DNA from: Scleromatobacter sp038208735
GTDB taxonomy: Bacteria > Pseudomonadota > Gammaproteobacteria > Burkholderiales > Burkholderiaceae_C
Assembly: GCA_038208735.1 (NCBI GenBank)
Contig: JBBQYL010000114.1
Span: 1-15,982 of the forward strand
Direction: 5' to 3'
Length of the DNA: 15,982 nt
Shown here: positions 7,966 through 15,234 of the stretch, in pieces
Position numbering within the stretch: the first letter of the stretch is position 1
Layout: each line of letters opens with the position of its first letter
Position numbers and translations under genes: made by a program
Notes under the pieces: generated by a model
What the model saw: only the letters and a program-made list of their open reading frames with translations
Databases searched by the model: none
Told to the model about the DNA's origin: nothing

Positions 7966-8427
7966 ATGCCCAATATTGCCAGCGTATTCAAGGCTGAAAT
8001 CACGAGACTCGCGCGCAAGGAATTGCGCGAGAACGGCGACGGACTGAAGAAGGCCGTCGCCACCCAGCGATCGGAAATCGCGACCCTGAAGCGGCGCGTG
8101 CAGGCCCTCGAGGCCCTGGTCAAGCGGCTTGCCAAGAGCCAGGTGGCCAAGCCTGCCCGGGCTCGAGCCGCCGCGGCGCCAGAGGCCGACGAGGCCAATT
8201 CCGGCGAGCTCCGCTTCCGTGCATCGGGCATGGCGGCCAACCGCAAGCGGCTGGGCCTGTCGGCGGCCGACTTCGCGCTGCTGGTGGGCACGACGGGGCA
8301 GTCGGTCTACGCGTGGGAGGCGGGCAAGGCGAAGCCGCGGGCCGACGCGTTGGCCGCGATCGCGGCGCTGCGGGGCATCGGCAAGCGCGAGGTCGAGGCC
8401 AGGCTGGCGGGGCTGAGGGGCCAGTAG
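7966..8427 (+). CDS. Coiled-coil/XRE-type helix-turn-helix DNA-binding protein
   Basis: It encodes 153 residues. Residues 1-60 are highly charged with a heptad-like helix (RSEIATLKRRVQALEALVKR, about 35-54), predicted to form a coiled coil. A flexible Ala/Arg-rich linker follows at 60-80. Residues 88-135 form an XRE-type helix-turn-helix (ASGMAANRKRLGLSAADFAL, then TGQSVYAWEAGKAKPR), with the usual recognition-helix pattern. The ATG at 7966 is preceded by GGAGG at 7951-7955, spaced 10 bases. Dimerisation through the coiled coil and DNA binding are inferred; target genes are unknown. No toxin or phage gene accompanies it, so it looks like a stand-alone regulator or nucleoid-type protein. Confidence 0.85.
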   Translation: MPNIASVFKAEITRLARKELRENGDGLKKAVATQRSEIATLKRRVQALEALVKRLAKSQVAKPARARAAAAPEADEANSGELRFRASGMAANRKRLGLSAADFALLVGTTGQSVYAWEAGKAKPRADALAAIAALRGIGKREVEARLAGLRGQ

Positions 8428-8487
8428 CCAGCCCGACGGGCGGGTGCCGACAGCACCGGCGCGCGCTCCGCGTTGCTGTATAAGTGT

Positions 8488-8520
8488 CCAGTCAAGGTTA
8501 CTTTTGTGACTGGTCATGAC
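8488..8520. promoter_or_regulatory. Cluster of TGAC/GTCA half-sites, candidate operator
   Basis: CCAGTCA at 8488-8494 and TGACTGG at 8507-8513 form a 7-bp perfect inverted repeat around 12 AT-richer bases. Further GTCA (8513-8516) and TGAC (8517-8520) half-sites follow directly. TATAAG just upstream (8479-8484) may be a -10 element. It lies 61 bases before the hybrid kinase gene. The style resembles TetR-family operators, but no TetR gene is in the window, so the binding protein is unknown. Confidence 0.4.
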
Positions 8521-8580
8521 AGGCGGCCCGTTTGGCTGACGTTGACCCAAACGACGCACGCCGTCTCAAATTGGAGTCAC

Positions 8581-10131
8581 ATGAATGACGACTTCCGAAC
8601 GCTCTTCGACCTGAGCCCGGTGGCGGTGTACACCATCGACGCCGCCGGGATGGTGAAGCAGTTCAACCAGAACGCCGCCAGGCTCTGGGGACGGAGTCCC
8701 AACCCGGGCGACACGGACGAGATGTTCTGCGGCTCGCACCGCATGTTCCGGCCCGACGGCACGTTCATGGCGCATCGCGATTGCCCGATGGCCACCGTCG
8801 TCCACGGCGACATTCCCGAGGCACGCGACGCCGAGGTGATCATCGAGCGCGAGGACGGCTCGCGCATCACGGTCATCGTCAACATCCGGCCCCTGAAGGA
8901 TGCCGGCGGAGACATCGTGGGCGCCATCAACTGCTTCTACGACATCACCGAGCGCAAGCTGCTGGAGGTGAAGGCGCTGCAGCAGTCGGAGGACCTGATC
9001 GACCTGCATCGACGCAAGGACGAGTTCCTCGCGATGCTGAGCCACGAACTGCGCGGGCCGCTGGCCCCCATCTTCAGCGCCGTGCAGGTACTCCAAAGCG
9101 GCGACCTGGACAGGAGCCGCCAGGCGCGGCTGTTCGAGATCATCGCCAACCAGTCACGCCAGCTCAAACTGCTCGTCGACGACCTGATGGATGTCTCGCG
9201 CATCACGCACGGAAAGGTGGCGCTGCAGAGGCGGCAGGTGTCGCTCGCCTCGATCATCGAGCGTGCCATCGACACGTCGCTGCCCTTCATCGAGCAGAAA
9301 CGACACGAGTTCCTCGTGACGGTGTCGCCCGTGCCGATGCAACTGCATGCCGATGCGGGGCGTATCGAGCAGGTCATCGTGAACCTGCTGGCCAACGCCG
9401 CCAAGTACACCAATGTGGGGGGCCGCATCTCTCTCTGGGCCGGCGTCGAAGGCGGGCAGGCCGTGCTTCGCGTGACCGATACGGGCGTCGGAATCTCTCC
9501 CACGTTGCTGCCGCGCATCTTCGACCTGTTCTCGCAGGCCGAGCGTTCGATCGACCGATCCGAAGGCGGCCTGGGCATCGGCCTGTGCCTGGTGAACCAG
9601 CTGATCGACCTGCACGGCGGTGGCGTGGTGGCCACGAGCGAGCTGGGGCGCGGCAGCGAGTTCACCGTTCGCCTGCCCATGCTCGATGGCGCGGGCCCGT
9701 CCGAGCCCCACCCACGCGCCGAGAGCTGGCGCGACGCAGGACACCGCGTCCTCGTGGTGGACGACAACGTGGAGGCCGCGCAGGTGCTCGGCGCGCTGAT
9801 GCAGTCGTCCGGATTCGAGGTTCGCTTCAGCCACGACGGAAGATCGGCGCTGGAGATGGTCGGCGCCTTCCGGCCGCACCTGCTGCTGCTCGATATCGGA
9901 CTCCCGCTGCTGGACGGCTACGCCGTCGCGCGTGCGATCCGTGACGATCCGCTGCTGGAGCAGCCCACGCTGATCGCGATCACCGGCTACAGCCAGGATG
10001 GCGATCGCGACCGGTCGAGCGCCGCGGGCTTCGACCACCACCTCGTCAAGCCTGTCGACTTCGAACAGCTGTTGACGCTCATATCGACCACCAGGCTCCC
10101 GGCACTGGCGGACCGCGCGATCCTGGTCTAG
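8581..10131 (+). CDS. PAS-domain hybrid histidine kinase with C-terminal receiver
   Basis: It encodes a 516-residue cytoplasmic sensor kinase without membrane helices. Residues 5-125 form a PAS domain (FDLSPVAVYTIDAAG, later DITERK) with Cys50 and Cys68 in a cysteine-containing insert (MFCGSHRMFRPDG, HRDCPMA). A dimerisation/phosphoacceptor domain carries His155 in SHELRGPL. The ATP-binding domain shows the N-box Asn268/Asn272 (NLLANAAKYT), DTGVG at 300-304 and GLGIGL at 330-335. The receiver has Asp394/Asp395, phosphoacceptor Asp438 (LLLLDIGLP), Thr468 and Lys490, so all key residues are present. The start at 8581 begins the PAS domain; the frame is open further upstream but through the operator region. 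No DNA-binding response regulator is adjacent, so output must go through another locus or a phosphotransfer protein. Confidence 0.92.
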   Translation: MNDDFRTLFDLSPVAVYTIDAAGMVKQFNQNAARLWGRSPNPGDTDEMFCGSHRMFRPDGTFMAHRDCPMATVVHGDIPEARDAEVIIEREDGSRITVIVNIRPLKDAGGDIVGAINCFYDITERKLLEVKALQQSEDLIDLHRRKDEFLAMLSHELRGPLAPIFSAVQVLQSGDLDRSRQARLFEIIANQSRQLKLLVDDLMDVSRITHGKVALQRRQVSLASIIERAIDTSLPFIEQKRHEFLVTVSPVPMQLHADAGRIEQVIVNLLANAAKYTNVGGRISLWAGVEGGQAVLRVTDTGVGISPTLLPRIFDLFSQAERSIDRSEGGLGIGLCLVNQLIDLHGGGVVATSELGRGSEFTVRLPMLDGAGPSEPHPRAESWRDAGHRVLVVDDNVEAAQVLGALMQSSGFEVRFSHDGRSALEMVGAFRPHLLLLDIGLPLLDGYAVARAIRDDPLLEQPTLIAITGYSQDGDRDRSSAAGFDHHLVKPVDFEQLLTLISTTRLPALADRAILV

Positions 10132-10249
10132 GGGCAGTTGGCCACGATTCTGCGCTCGCCGAGGGCGCAGGCCGCGCCCTGGGCAGCCCGCGCCTGGCTC
10201 GCGCCCAGCGCCTGACGCACGCCTGATCGCGGGCCCGAGGCACGCAGCC

Positions 10250-10271
10250 GTTCGCTGTCGCGACAGCGAAC
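10250..10271. repeat. 22-bp perfect palindrome upstream of the di-haem operon
   Basis: Two exact 11-base arms, GTTCGCTGTCG and CGACAGCGAAC, meet without a loop. The element is 80 bases before the first gene of the operon and 118 bases after the kinase gene. It may be a dimeric operator or a transcript hairpin; no T-run follows it. Confidence 0.6.
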
Positions 10272-10300
10272 CCGCCGTGTCCGGCTTGGCTCCGGAATCT

Positions 10301-10320
10301 CGTTCAGTCTGTCGAAGGGC
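10301..10320. repeat. REP-like interspersed element (variant)
   Basis: CGTTCAGTCTGTCGAAGGGC resembles the widespread proteobacterial intergenic repeat of the type GCCCTTCGACAGGCTCAG, read on the other strand, with changes in the middle. The identification is by recognition; copy number in this genome is not visible here. Confidence 0.4.
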
Positions 10321-10351
10321 ATCGATTCGACGCCCTCCAACGTAGGGACGT

Positions 10352-12442
10352 ATGAACTTGTGGCGCGACACCAGGAAGACTCCTCCCGCTTGTCTGGCCG
10401 GGATCGGCGAGGGCGTTCTGGCGCGCGCAGGGGTGACCATGCTGCTCATCGTGGCGCCAGCGTCTCCTGCGCAGGAGGTGAACGCCCCCCTCTCGCCGGC
10501 GCCGATCACGCTGGCGGCACGCGTCGTGGCCACCGGGCTCGTCGGCGCCCATGGCCTGACCCAGGTCGGACGGTTCCATGTCGGCGGCCCGTTCGTGGCC
10601 AATCCGGAGTTCCTGCTCAGCACGCAACCCGGGCACGTGCTGGATCCGGAGCGCCTGTTGGTGACCACGGATGCGCACGGGGGCGCCGTCCTGTCGATCG
10701 ACCCGTCCGCACAGGGCGTGCGGGTGCCCACCGACGTCACGACGCTGAAACGCCAGGCCGGCGACCCGGTCCAGCTCTACAACGTCGACACGACCGCGTT
10801 CGCGAATGCGGTGCACAACGCCGGTGCGCAGACTGCCGCCGACGCGGCGGTGTCCAGCCCGCGCTACCTGTCCATCAACAACGCCTTCGGTCGTCCCTGG
10901 ATCGCCAATGCGCCGCGCGGGCTGCAAGGCGAAGGCACCGTGACCGTGACGGATCCCGACGGCGCGCCCCTTGCAAACGCGCCGAGCGCCATCGCCGGCG
11001 GCGTCTTCGCAGGCGACCGCACGCCGCGCACCAGCGTTCCGACGACCATTCATGCAGGATGGTTCGCCGCGCATTTCGAGCGCCGCGCCGGCGGCCAGCT
11101 CACGCCGGGAAAGCTGGCGCGCGGCACCTACGGCACGGCCTTGCTGGGCGCATCGCCGGACGGCACCGGATTCGCGGTCTTCGCCGCGGTCACCGGCACC
11201 GGGGCGGTGGCGCAGGTGCACGTGCAGGACGGCGTGGACGGCCTCGCCCCGGCCGGCACGATCGCGCTGGATCCGGGCGATCCCGGCGTGGTGGGCATGG
11301 CGTTCCAGTGGGCGCCCCGGCGTGCCCTGTTCGTCGCCGAGGCCGCCCGCGACCAGGTCGCGGTGCTGCGATTGAAGGACGACGGTCGCCAGTTCGTCCT
11401 CGATGGCGTCGAGCGACTGCGTTCGCCGTGGCTGAAGCACCCGGTCGACCTCGCGCCCGCGGTGCCGGAGGTCGCCAACCCGCGCTTCGCGAGCCATACC
11501 TCGCTGGCCGGAGACTCCGATCTCTATGTTGCCAACCAGGGCGACGGCTCGCTGCTCAGGCTGTCGCGCGACGGTCGGGCGATCGCGCTCGCCAGGCTCG
11601 TCCGAGCCGATGGACAAGAGGTTGGCGCGGGGCAACTGAAGGCGATCGCCGTCTCTTCGGACGCGCAAAGAATCTGGGTCATCGTCCGTTCTCAAGGCGG
11701 CAGCGGGCTCGACGAGTTGCTCGAGGTCCACGCTTTCGACTCGCAAGGCGTCTTTCGCAGCCGGGAGGATGCCGCGCTCGCAGCGCGGCCGGTCGCGAAC
11801 ACCGAGAGCGGCGCCCGGCTGTTCGCAAAGGTGTTCAGCGCCGAGACCGGCCTGGGGCCCCGTTTCAATGCCACCTCATGCGAGAGTTGCCACGCGGGCG
11901 GTCGGGGAGCGACGACGCGGGATAAATTCTTCGCTCGCCGCGTTGCCCGGATGAATCCCCGGACCGGCCGGCTGATTCCGATCGACGGGCGCGACAGCGT
12001 CGTCGCACCGCGCCGCTCGCTTGCCGAAGCGGGGCTGTTGCCAACGCCGCGCGACGCCAATGTCGTCTCGTTGCGCATGCCGCTGGCGCTGGCGGCCGCC
12101 CCGCGTATCGACGAGATCGATGACGCGGCCATCGAGGCCCAGGCGGTGGCCAAGGGAGACGGCATCCACGGCCGCGTGAACCGTATCGTGGACGCGGCGG
12201 GCGGCACGCGCATCGGACGCTTCGGCTGGAAGGCGGATGTGGCGACTCTCGACGAGATGGTTGCGGTGGCCTTCGCAGACGAGCTCGGCATGCCCAGTGC
12301 CCTGGCGCCCCGTGCGCATGCAGCCAGCCACGACGACGGCACCACGGCGCGCGCCGTCGCCGAGTTCCTGCGCGGCGAACCCGGCAGGCCGGACGCCGCT
12401 TCTCCTGCGCGCACGGCACGCTTGCAGGAGCGCGCTCCTTGA
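10352..12442 (+). CDS. Exported beta-propeller fused to first haem domain of DUF1111-type di-haem oxidoreductase
   Basis: It encodes 696 residues. The N-terminus has basic residues, then AGVTMLLIVAPASPAQE (about 26-42), a possible signal peptide with cleavage near residue 40. Residues about 50-465 show repeated beta-strand/turn units (GASPDGTGFAVFAAV, LFVAEAARDQVAVLRL, SDLYVANQGDGSLLRLSRDG, AIAVSSDAQRIWVIV), as in YVTN/NHL propellers. From residue 485 it matches the first half of DUF1111 (DHOR) enzymes: GLGPRFNATSCESCH with haem site Cys510-Cys513-His514, then KGDGIHGRVNRI and IGRFGWKADVATLDEM. It stops at the linker before the expected second haem domain, which is found instead at the end of the next gene. 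A TAGGGA sequence (10343-10348) is close to the ATG. The stop overlaps the next start (TTGA). Periplasmic location is inferred from the haem site. Confidence 0.85.
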   Translation: MNLWRDTRKTPPACLAGIGEGVLARAGVTMLLIVAPASPAQEVNAPLSPAPITLAARVVATGLVGAHGLTQVGRFHVGGPFVANPEFLLSTQPGHVLDPERLLVTTDAHGGAVLSIDPSAQGVRVPTDVTTLKRQAGDPVQLYNVDTTAFANAVHNAGAQTAADAAVSSPRYLSINNAFGRPWIANAPRGLQGEGTVTVTDPDGAPLANAPSAIAGGVFAGDRTPRTSVPTTIHAGWFAAHFERRAGGQLTPGKLARGTYGTALLGASPDGTGFAVFAAVTGTGAVAQVHVQDGVDGLAPAGTIALDPGDPGVVGMAFQWAPRRALFVAEAARDQVAVLRLKDDGRQFVLDGVERLRSPWLKHPVDLAPAVPEVANPRFASHTSLAGDSDLYVANQGDGSLLRLSRDGRAIALARLVRADGQEVGAGQLKAIAVSSDAQRIWVIVRSQGGSGLDELLEVHAFDSQGVFRSREDAALAARPVANTESGARLFAKVFSAETGLGPRFNATSCESCHAGGRGATTRDKFFARRVARMNPRTGRLIPIDGRDSVVAPRRSLAEAGLLPTPRDANVVSLRMPLALAAAPRIDEIDDAAIEAQAVAKGDGIHGRVNRIVDAAGGTRIGRFGWKADVATLDEMVAVAFADELGMPSALAPRAHAASHDDGTTARAVAEFLRGEPGRPDAASPARTARLQERAP
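12426..12430 (+). promoter_or_regulatory. Ribosome binding site AGGAG for the TTG-initiated transporter fusion
   Basis: AGGAG sits inside the end of the upstream gene, 8 bases before TTG 12439. It supports TTG as the start and translational coupling through the TTGA overlap (TTG 12439-12441, TGA 12440-12442). Confidence 0.7.
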
Positions 12443-13872
12443 ACGCGATCACGCTGTCGACGGTTCGCGGCCTCGTGGGCTCGCGCCTGACCGGCCTGGG
12501 CGCCGCTGCGGGACTCGCGTTGACGTCCGGCTGGATCGCCGGCGGACTCGGCGATCCGTTGGCCCGCAACCCGGTGCTGGTGGCCATGTTGCTCGGCTTG
12601 GCCATCGGGCTCACCTTCGGGTGTCCGGCAACGCTGCGGCCCGGACTGGACTTCACGAAGCGAACCCTGCTGCGCCTGGGCATCGTGCTGCTGGGCTTTC
12701 GAATCACGGCGGCGCTGCTCGTCGATCTCGGGCCCGGGCCGATCGCCATCGCGGCGGTCGAACTGGTCGTCGTCCTCACGGCCGTCAGGTGGGTGGCGCG
12801 CCGCGTCTTCGGACTCGACCCCGACCTCGCCCTCCTCGTGGCTGCCGGCTCCGGCATCTGCGGTGCCGCGGCGATCCTTTCATTCGCCTCGATGAAGAAG
12901 GAACGCGAGAAGTACGCCGGCCCGGCGGTCACGCTGATCACGCTTGCGGGAACGCTGGCGCTGCTCGGCTATCCACTGATGTACGCGCACGACTGGCTGC
13001 CGGGCCTCGATGAACGGTCCTTCGGCGTCACCGTGGGTGCCAGCATCTTCGAACTCGCGCAGGTCTACGGCGCCTCGGCCAGCGTGTCCGACGACGCGCT
13101 CAACGTGGCGACCCTGGTCAAGCTGACCAAGGTGCTGATGCTCGTGCCGCTGCTGCTGATCACCGGGCTGGGCGACGCGCGAAGTCGGGGCACGCAAGAA
13201 AGGCGGCGTGTTCCGATACCGTGGTTCATCGTCGCGTTCCTGGTCGTGCTCGCCGCCAACTCGTCGTTCACATTCCATCCGCAACTGCGTGCCGTGATGC
13301 TCGGCACGAGCCAGTTCCTGCTGATGATGACGACCGCGGCACTCGGGTTGACCACGTCCCTGGCCGCGCTGCGCACCTCGGGCGGCGTGCGGCTGCTGGC
13401 GACCGGGGCGGTCGCGCTCGTGCTGTCCGCCGGCACCGCGTACGGGCTGACACGAGCGTTGTCGGCGCCGCGCCCGGCATCGATCGTGGGCAAGTCGGAC
13501 CGTGCAGGCGACGCCGTCGCTTTCGGCCCCGGCGCGAAGATCTTCGACGATGTGGGATGTGGCAAGTGCCACGTGCCCTTCATGCACGGCGTGCGCGGCA
13601 ACGTGCTGATCTACTCCGACCTGCTGCTCCACGACATGGGGCCGGCCCTGGACGACAAGATCGTGCAAGGCGACGCGGGCGGCGCCGACTGGCGAACCAC
13701 GCCGCTGGTCGGCCTCGGCACGCATGGGCGCTATCTGCACGATGGTCGCGCCGAGACGCTGCGAGATGCGATCCTGGCGCACGGTGGCGAAGCGGAAATC
13801 GTGCGACAGCGCTTCTTCGACCTGGACGCTGCCGACCAACGGCAGGTCGTGGAATTTCTCAAATCGCTCTGA
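12439..13872 (+). CDS. YeiH-family transporter fused to second haem domain of DUF1111-type oxidoreductase
   Basis: It encodes 477 residues. Residues 1-341 match the whole YeiH/putative sulfate exporter family: RLGIVLLGFRITAA (79-92), AAGSGICGAAAIL (135-147), GASIFELAQVYGA (200-212), ATLVKLTKVLMLVPL (224-238) and TTAALGLTTSLAALR (298-312). About 11 hydrophobic segments occur, two of them likely re-entrant. Arg/Lys-rich loops at 66-79, 117-122 and 247-257 set the cytoplasmic side and put the C-terminus outside. Residues 361-477 are the second half of a DUF1111 di-haem enzyme: GCGKCH haem site (Cys374, Cys377, His378), YSDLLLHDMG (392-401, Met400 a possible axial ligand), WRTTPLVGLG, LHDGRAETL and HGGEA. 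Neither part looks truncated. The start is TTG with AGGAG 8 bases upstream. The fusion seems deliberate rather than decayed; the transported substrate is unknown. Confidence 0.85.
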   Translation: MNAITLSTVRGLVGSRLTGLGAAAGLALTSGWIAGGLGDPLARNPVLVAMLLGLAIGLTFGCPATLRPGLDFTKRTLLRLGIVLLGFRITAALLVDLGPGPIAIAAVELVVVLTAVRWVARRVFGLDPDLALLVAAGSGICGAAAILSFASMKKEREKYAGPAVTLITLAGTLALLGYPLMYAHDWLPGLDERSFGVTVGASIFELAQVYGASASVSDDALNVATLVKLTKVLMLVPLLLITGLGDARSRGTQERRRVPIPWFIVAFLVVLAANSSFTFHPQLRAVMLGTSQFLLMMTTAALGLTTSLAALRTSGGVRLLATGAVALVLSAGTAYGLTRALSAPRPASIVGKSDRAGDAVAFGPGAKIFDDVGCGKCHVPFMHGVRGNVLIYSDLLLHDMGPALDDKIVQGDAGGADWRTTPLVGLGTHGRYLHDGRAETLRDAILAHGGEAEIVRQRFFDLDAADQRQVVEFLKSL

Positions 13873-13981
13873 GTCCGGCGATGTCGGCGTCCGGCCGACC
13901 GAACGCCTGGCTTCGATCTCCACTCAAGACTTGCTGCTACACCGGCGACGGCCCACGCACGCACATCGTCATTTGAGGGCC

Positions 13982-14205
13982 TCACGAGGAAACGTCGTTC
14001 GCCATCGACCGCAGGCAGTCCACCGCCTCGGCCACGATGTGCTCGTAGCGCGCCTGGTGGCCCGCATCGCGCAGCGCGGTCCACTCGGCCATGCCCAGCG
14101 CCGCGTCGAGACGCCGCCGCGCGACGGCCTGGGGCGCGAGCCAGAAGCGCAAGATCGGCGCCCCCGCGCGGTCGCGGATGGTCTCCGCGGCCGCGAGCAA
14201 CCGCG
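13982..14205 (-). pseudogene. C-terminal remnant of an AfsR/LuxR-type ATPase regulator
   Basis: The minus strand from about 14205 to a TGA at 13982-13984 encodes about 74 residues that read like the end of a large ATPase/TPR transcriptional regulator: ARLLAAAETIRDRAGAP, then ARRRLDAALGMAEWTALRDA and a final YEHIVAEAVDCLRSM. Proteins of the AfsR/winged-helix AAA type end with a similar ARLLGAAEALRERxGAP-like helix and an ALGEAAFAAAWAAGRAL-like helix. Upstream (towards 14386) the open frame continues only as the antisense of the chemoreceptor remnant and loses protein character. I read this as a 5'-deleted gene joined to the chemoreceptor fragment. Family assignment is by recognition of these helices and is tentative. 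Confidence 0.45.
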
Positions 14206-14208
14206 CCG

Positions 14209-15206
14209 ATGAACGCCGACGAGCAGAAGTTGCTCGACGACATCGCGAAGACGCGCAAGACGTGCATCGGCTACCGCGACGCGATGATGACGGCCAAGCG
14301 CGCAGGCCAGGCGGAAGAGGCGAACCGGATGCACGATGAGCAGTTCCTGCCCGCCGCGAAGACGTACATCGCGGCGCTGAAGGCATTCCTGGATTTCCAG
14401 CACGACGGGATCGATGCCGCGGCGAAGCAGGTCGACGCCACGGCCGCCGAGGCGCGCTGGCAGGTGCTCACGATCGGCGACGTCGCGTTGTTTTTCGGCG
14501 CGCTGTGCGCCTGGACGCTCACGCGCTCGATCACCCGGCCGATCGCCGACGCGATGGACGTGGCCGATGCGGTGGCGCGCGGGGACCTGTCGCGCGCGGT
14601 GGTCGTGGCCGGTCGCGACGAGATGGCCCGCCTGATGAGCTCGCTGGGCAAGATGACCGGCAACCTGCGCACGCTCGTCAGCCAGGTGCGGAGCTCCACG
14701 GACAGCATCGGCACGGCAAGCAGCGAGATCGCCACGGGCAACCAGGATCTGTCGACCCGCACGGAAGAGGCGGCATCGAGCCTGCAGGAGACGGCCTCGT
14801 CCATGGAGCAGCTGACCAGCACGGTGCGCCGATCGGCCGACGCCGCCAGCCAGGCGAACCAGCTCGCCTCCTCGGCCGAAGCGCCGAGGCGGCCAAGGAA
14901 ATCAAGGCCCTCATCGGGGCCTCGGTCGACCGGGTGGAGAACGGCTCGCGCCTGGTGTCCGCGGCCGGCGCCACGATGAGCGAGATCGTGGGCTCGGTGA
15001 AGCGCGTCTCCGACATCATCGGCGAGATCACCGCGGGCGCCTCCGAACAGAGCGACGGCATCGGCCAGGTCAACGTCGCGGTGGGGCACCTCGACCAGAT
15101 GACGCAGCAGAACGCCGCGTTGGTGGAGCAGTCGGCGGCCGCGGCCCAGAGCCTGCGCGTTCAGGCCGCGCAGCTTTCCCAGGTGGTCGCCAGCTTCCAG
15201 CTCTGA
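14209..15206 (+). pseudogene. Decayed methyl-accepting chemotaxis protein (N-truncated, internal deletion with frame change)
   Basis: Two reading frames together encode parts of one Tar/Tsr-like chemoreceptor. The first (from 14209) begins in the middle of the periplasmic four-helix domain (MNADEQKLLDDIAKTRK), then has the second membrane helix (about residues 86-103), a HAMP domain starting LTRSITRPIADAM, and the first signalling helix (TRTEEAASSLQETASSMEQL). At about 14875-14880 similarity jumps to the other frame (RSAEAAKEIKALIGASVDRV), which runs to the stop at 15206 (QMTQQNAALVEQSAAAA). The first helix of the sensor domain and the first membrane segment are missing, as are about 65 residues around the highly conserved hairpin tip that contacts CheA/CheW. 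It therefore cannot signal. The first frame stops at 14979. Confidence 0.88.
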
Positions 15207-15213
15207 AGCCGGG

Positions 15214-15227
15214 CGCCGGGCCCGGCG
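15214..15227. terminator. Perfect 14-bp GC palindrome between convergent genes
   Basis: CGCCGGGCCCGGCG lies 8 bases after the chemoreceptor stop and 8 bases before the minus-strand propeller gene stop. Its place suits a bidirectional terminator, but no T-runs flank it. Confidence 0.35.
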
Positions 15228-15234
15228 GGTGCGG

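Larger units (their letters stand above)
10132..10351. other. 220-base intergenic region with palindrome and repeat-like element
   Basis: It lies between the kinase stop and the di-haem operon. It holds a 22-bp perfect palindrome and a REP-like sequence, listed separately, and no convincing gene. A minus-strand frame whose TAG overlaps the kinase TAG (CTAG at 10128-10131) ends in RIVANCP with G/C third positions for about 30 codons, but has no supported start. Confidence 0.5.

Noticed and set aside
10255..10266. LexA-type SOS box in the 22-bp palindrome
   Set aside because: CTGT and ACAG are present but separated by 4 bases, not the 8 needed for a CTGT-N8-ACAG box.
10128..10340. Minus-strand frame ending RIVANCP, sharing CTAG with the kinase stop
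   Set aside because: The last 30 codons have coding-like third positions, but the frame runs through the palindrome and REP-like element and has no supported start or recognised family; at most a remnant.
10360..11925. 521-codon plus-strand frame inside the propeller-haem gene
   Set aside because: It is an Arg/Gly-rich shifted frame; the other frame carries the haem and DUF1111 motifs.
12400..12445. Programmed frameshift joining the two di-haem genes into one chain
   Set aside because: No slippery heptamer is seen at the overlap, and a good ribosome site precedes the TTG, so separate initiation is simpler.
11865..12941. 358-codon minus-strand frame across the junction of the two di-haem genes
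   Set aside because: No recognisable domain, skewed composition and fully antisense to two well supported genes.
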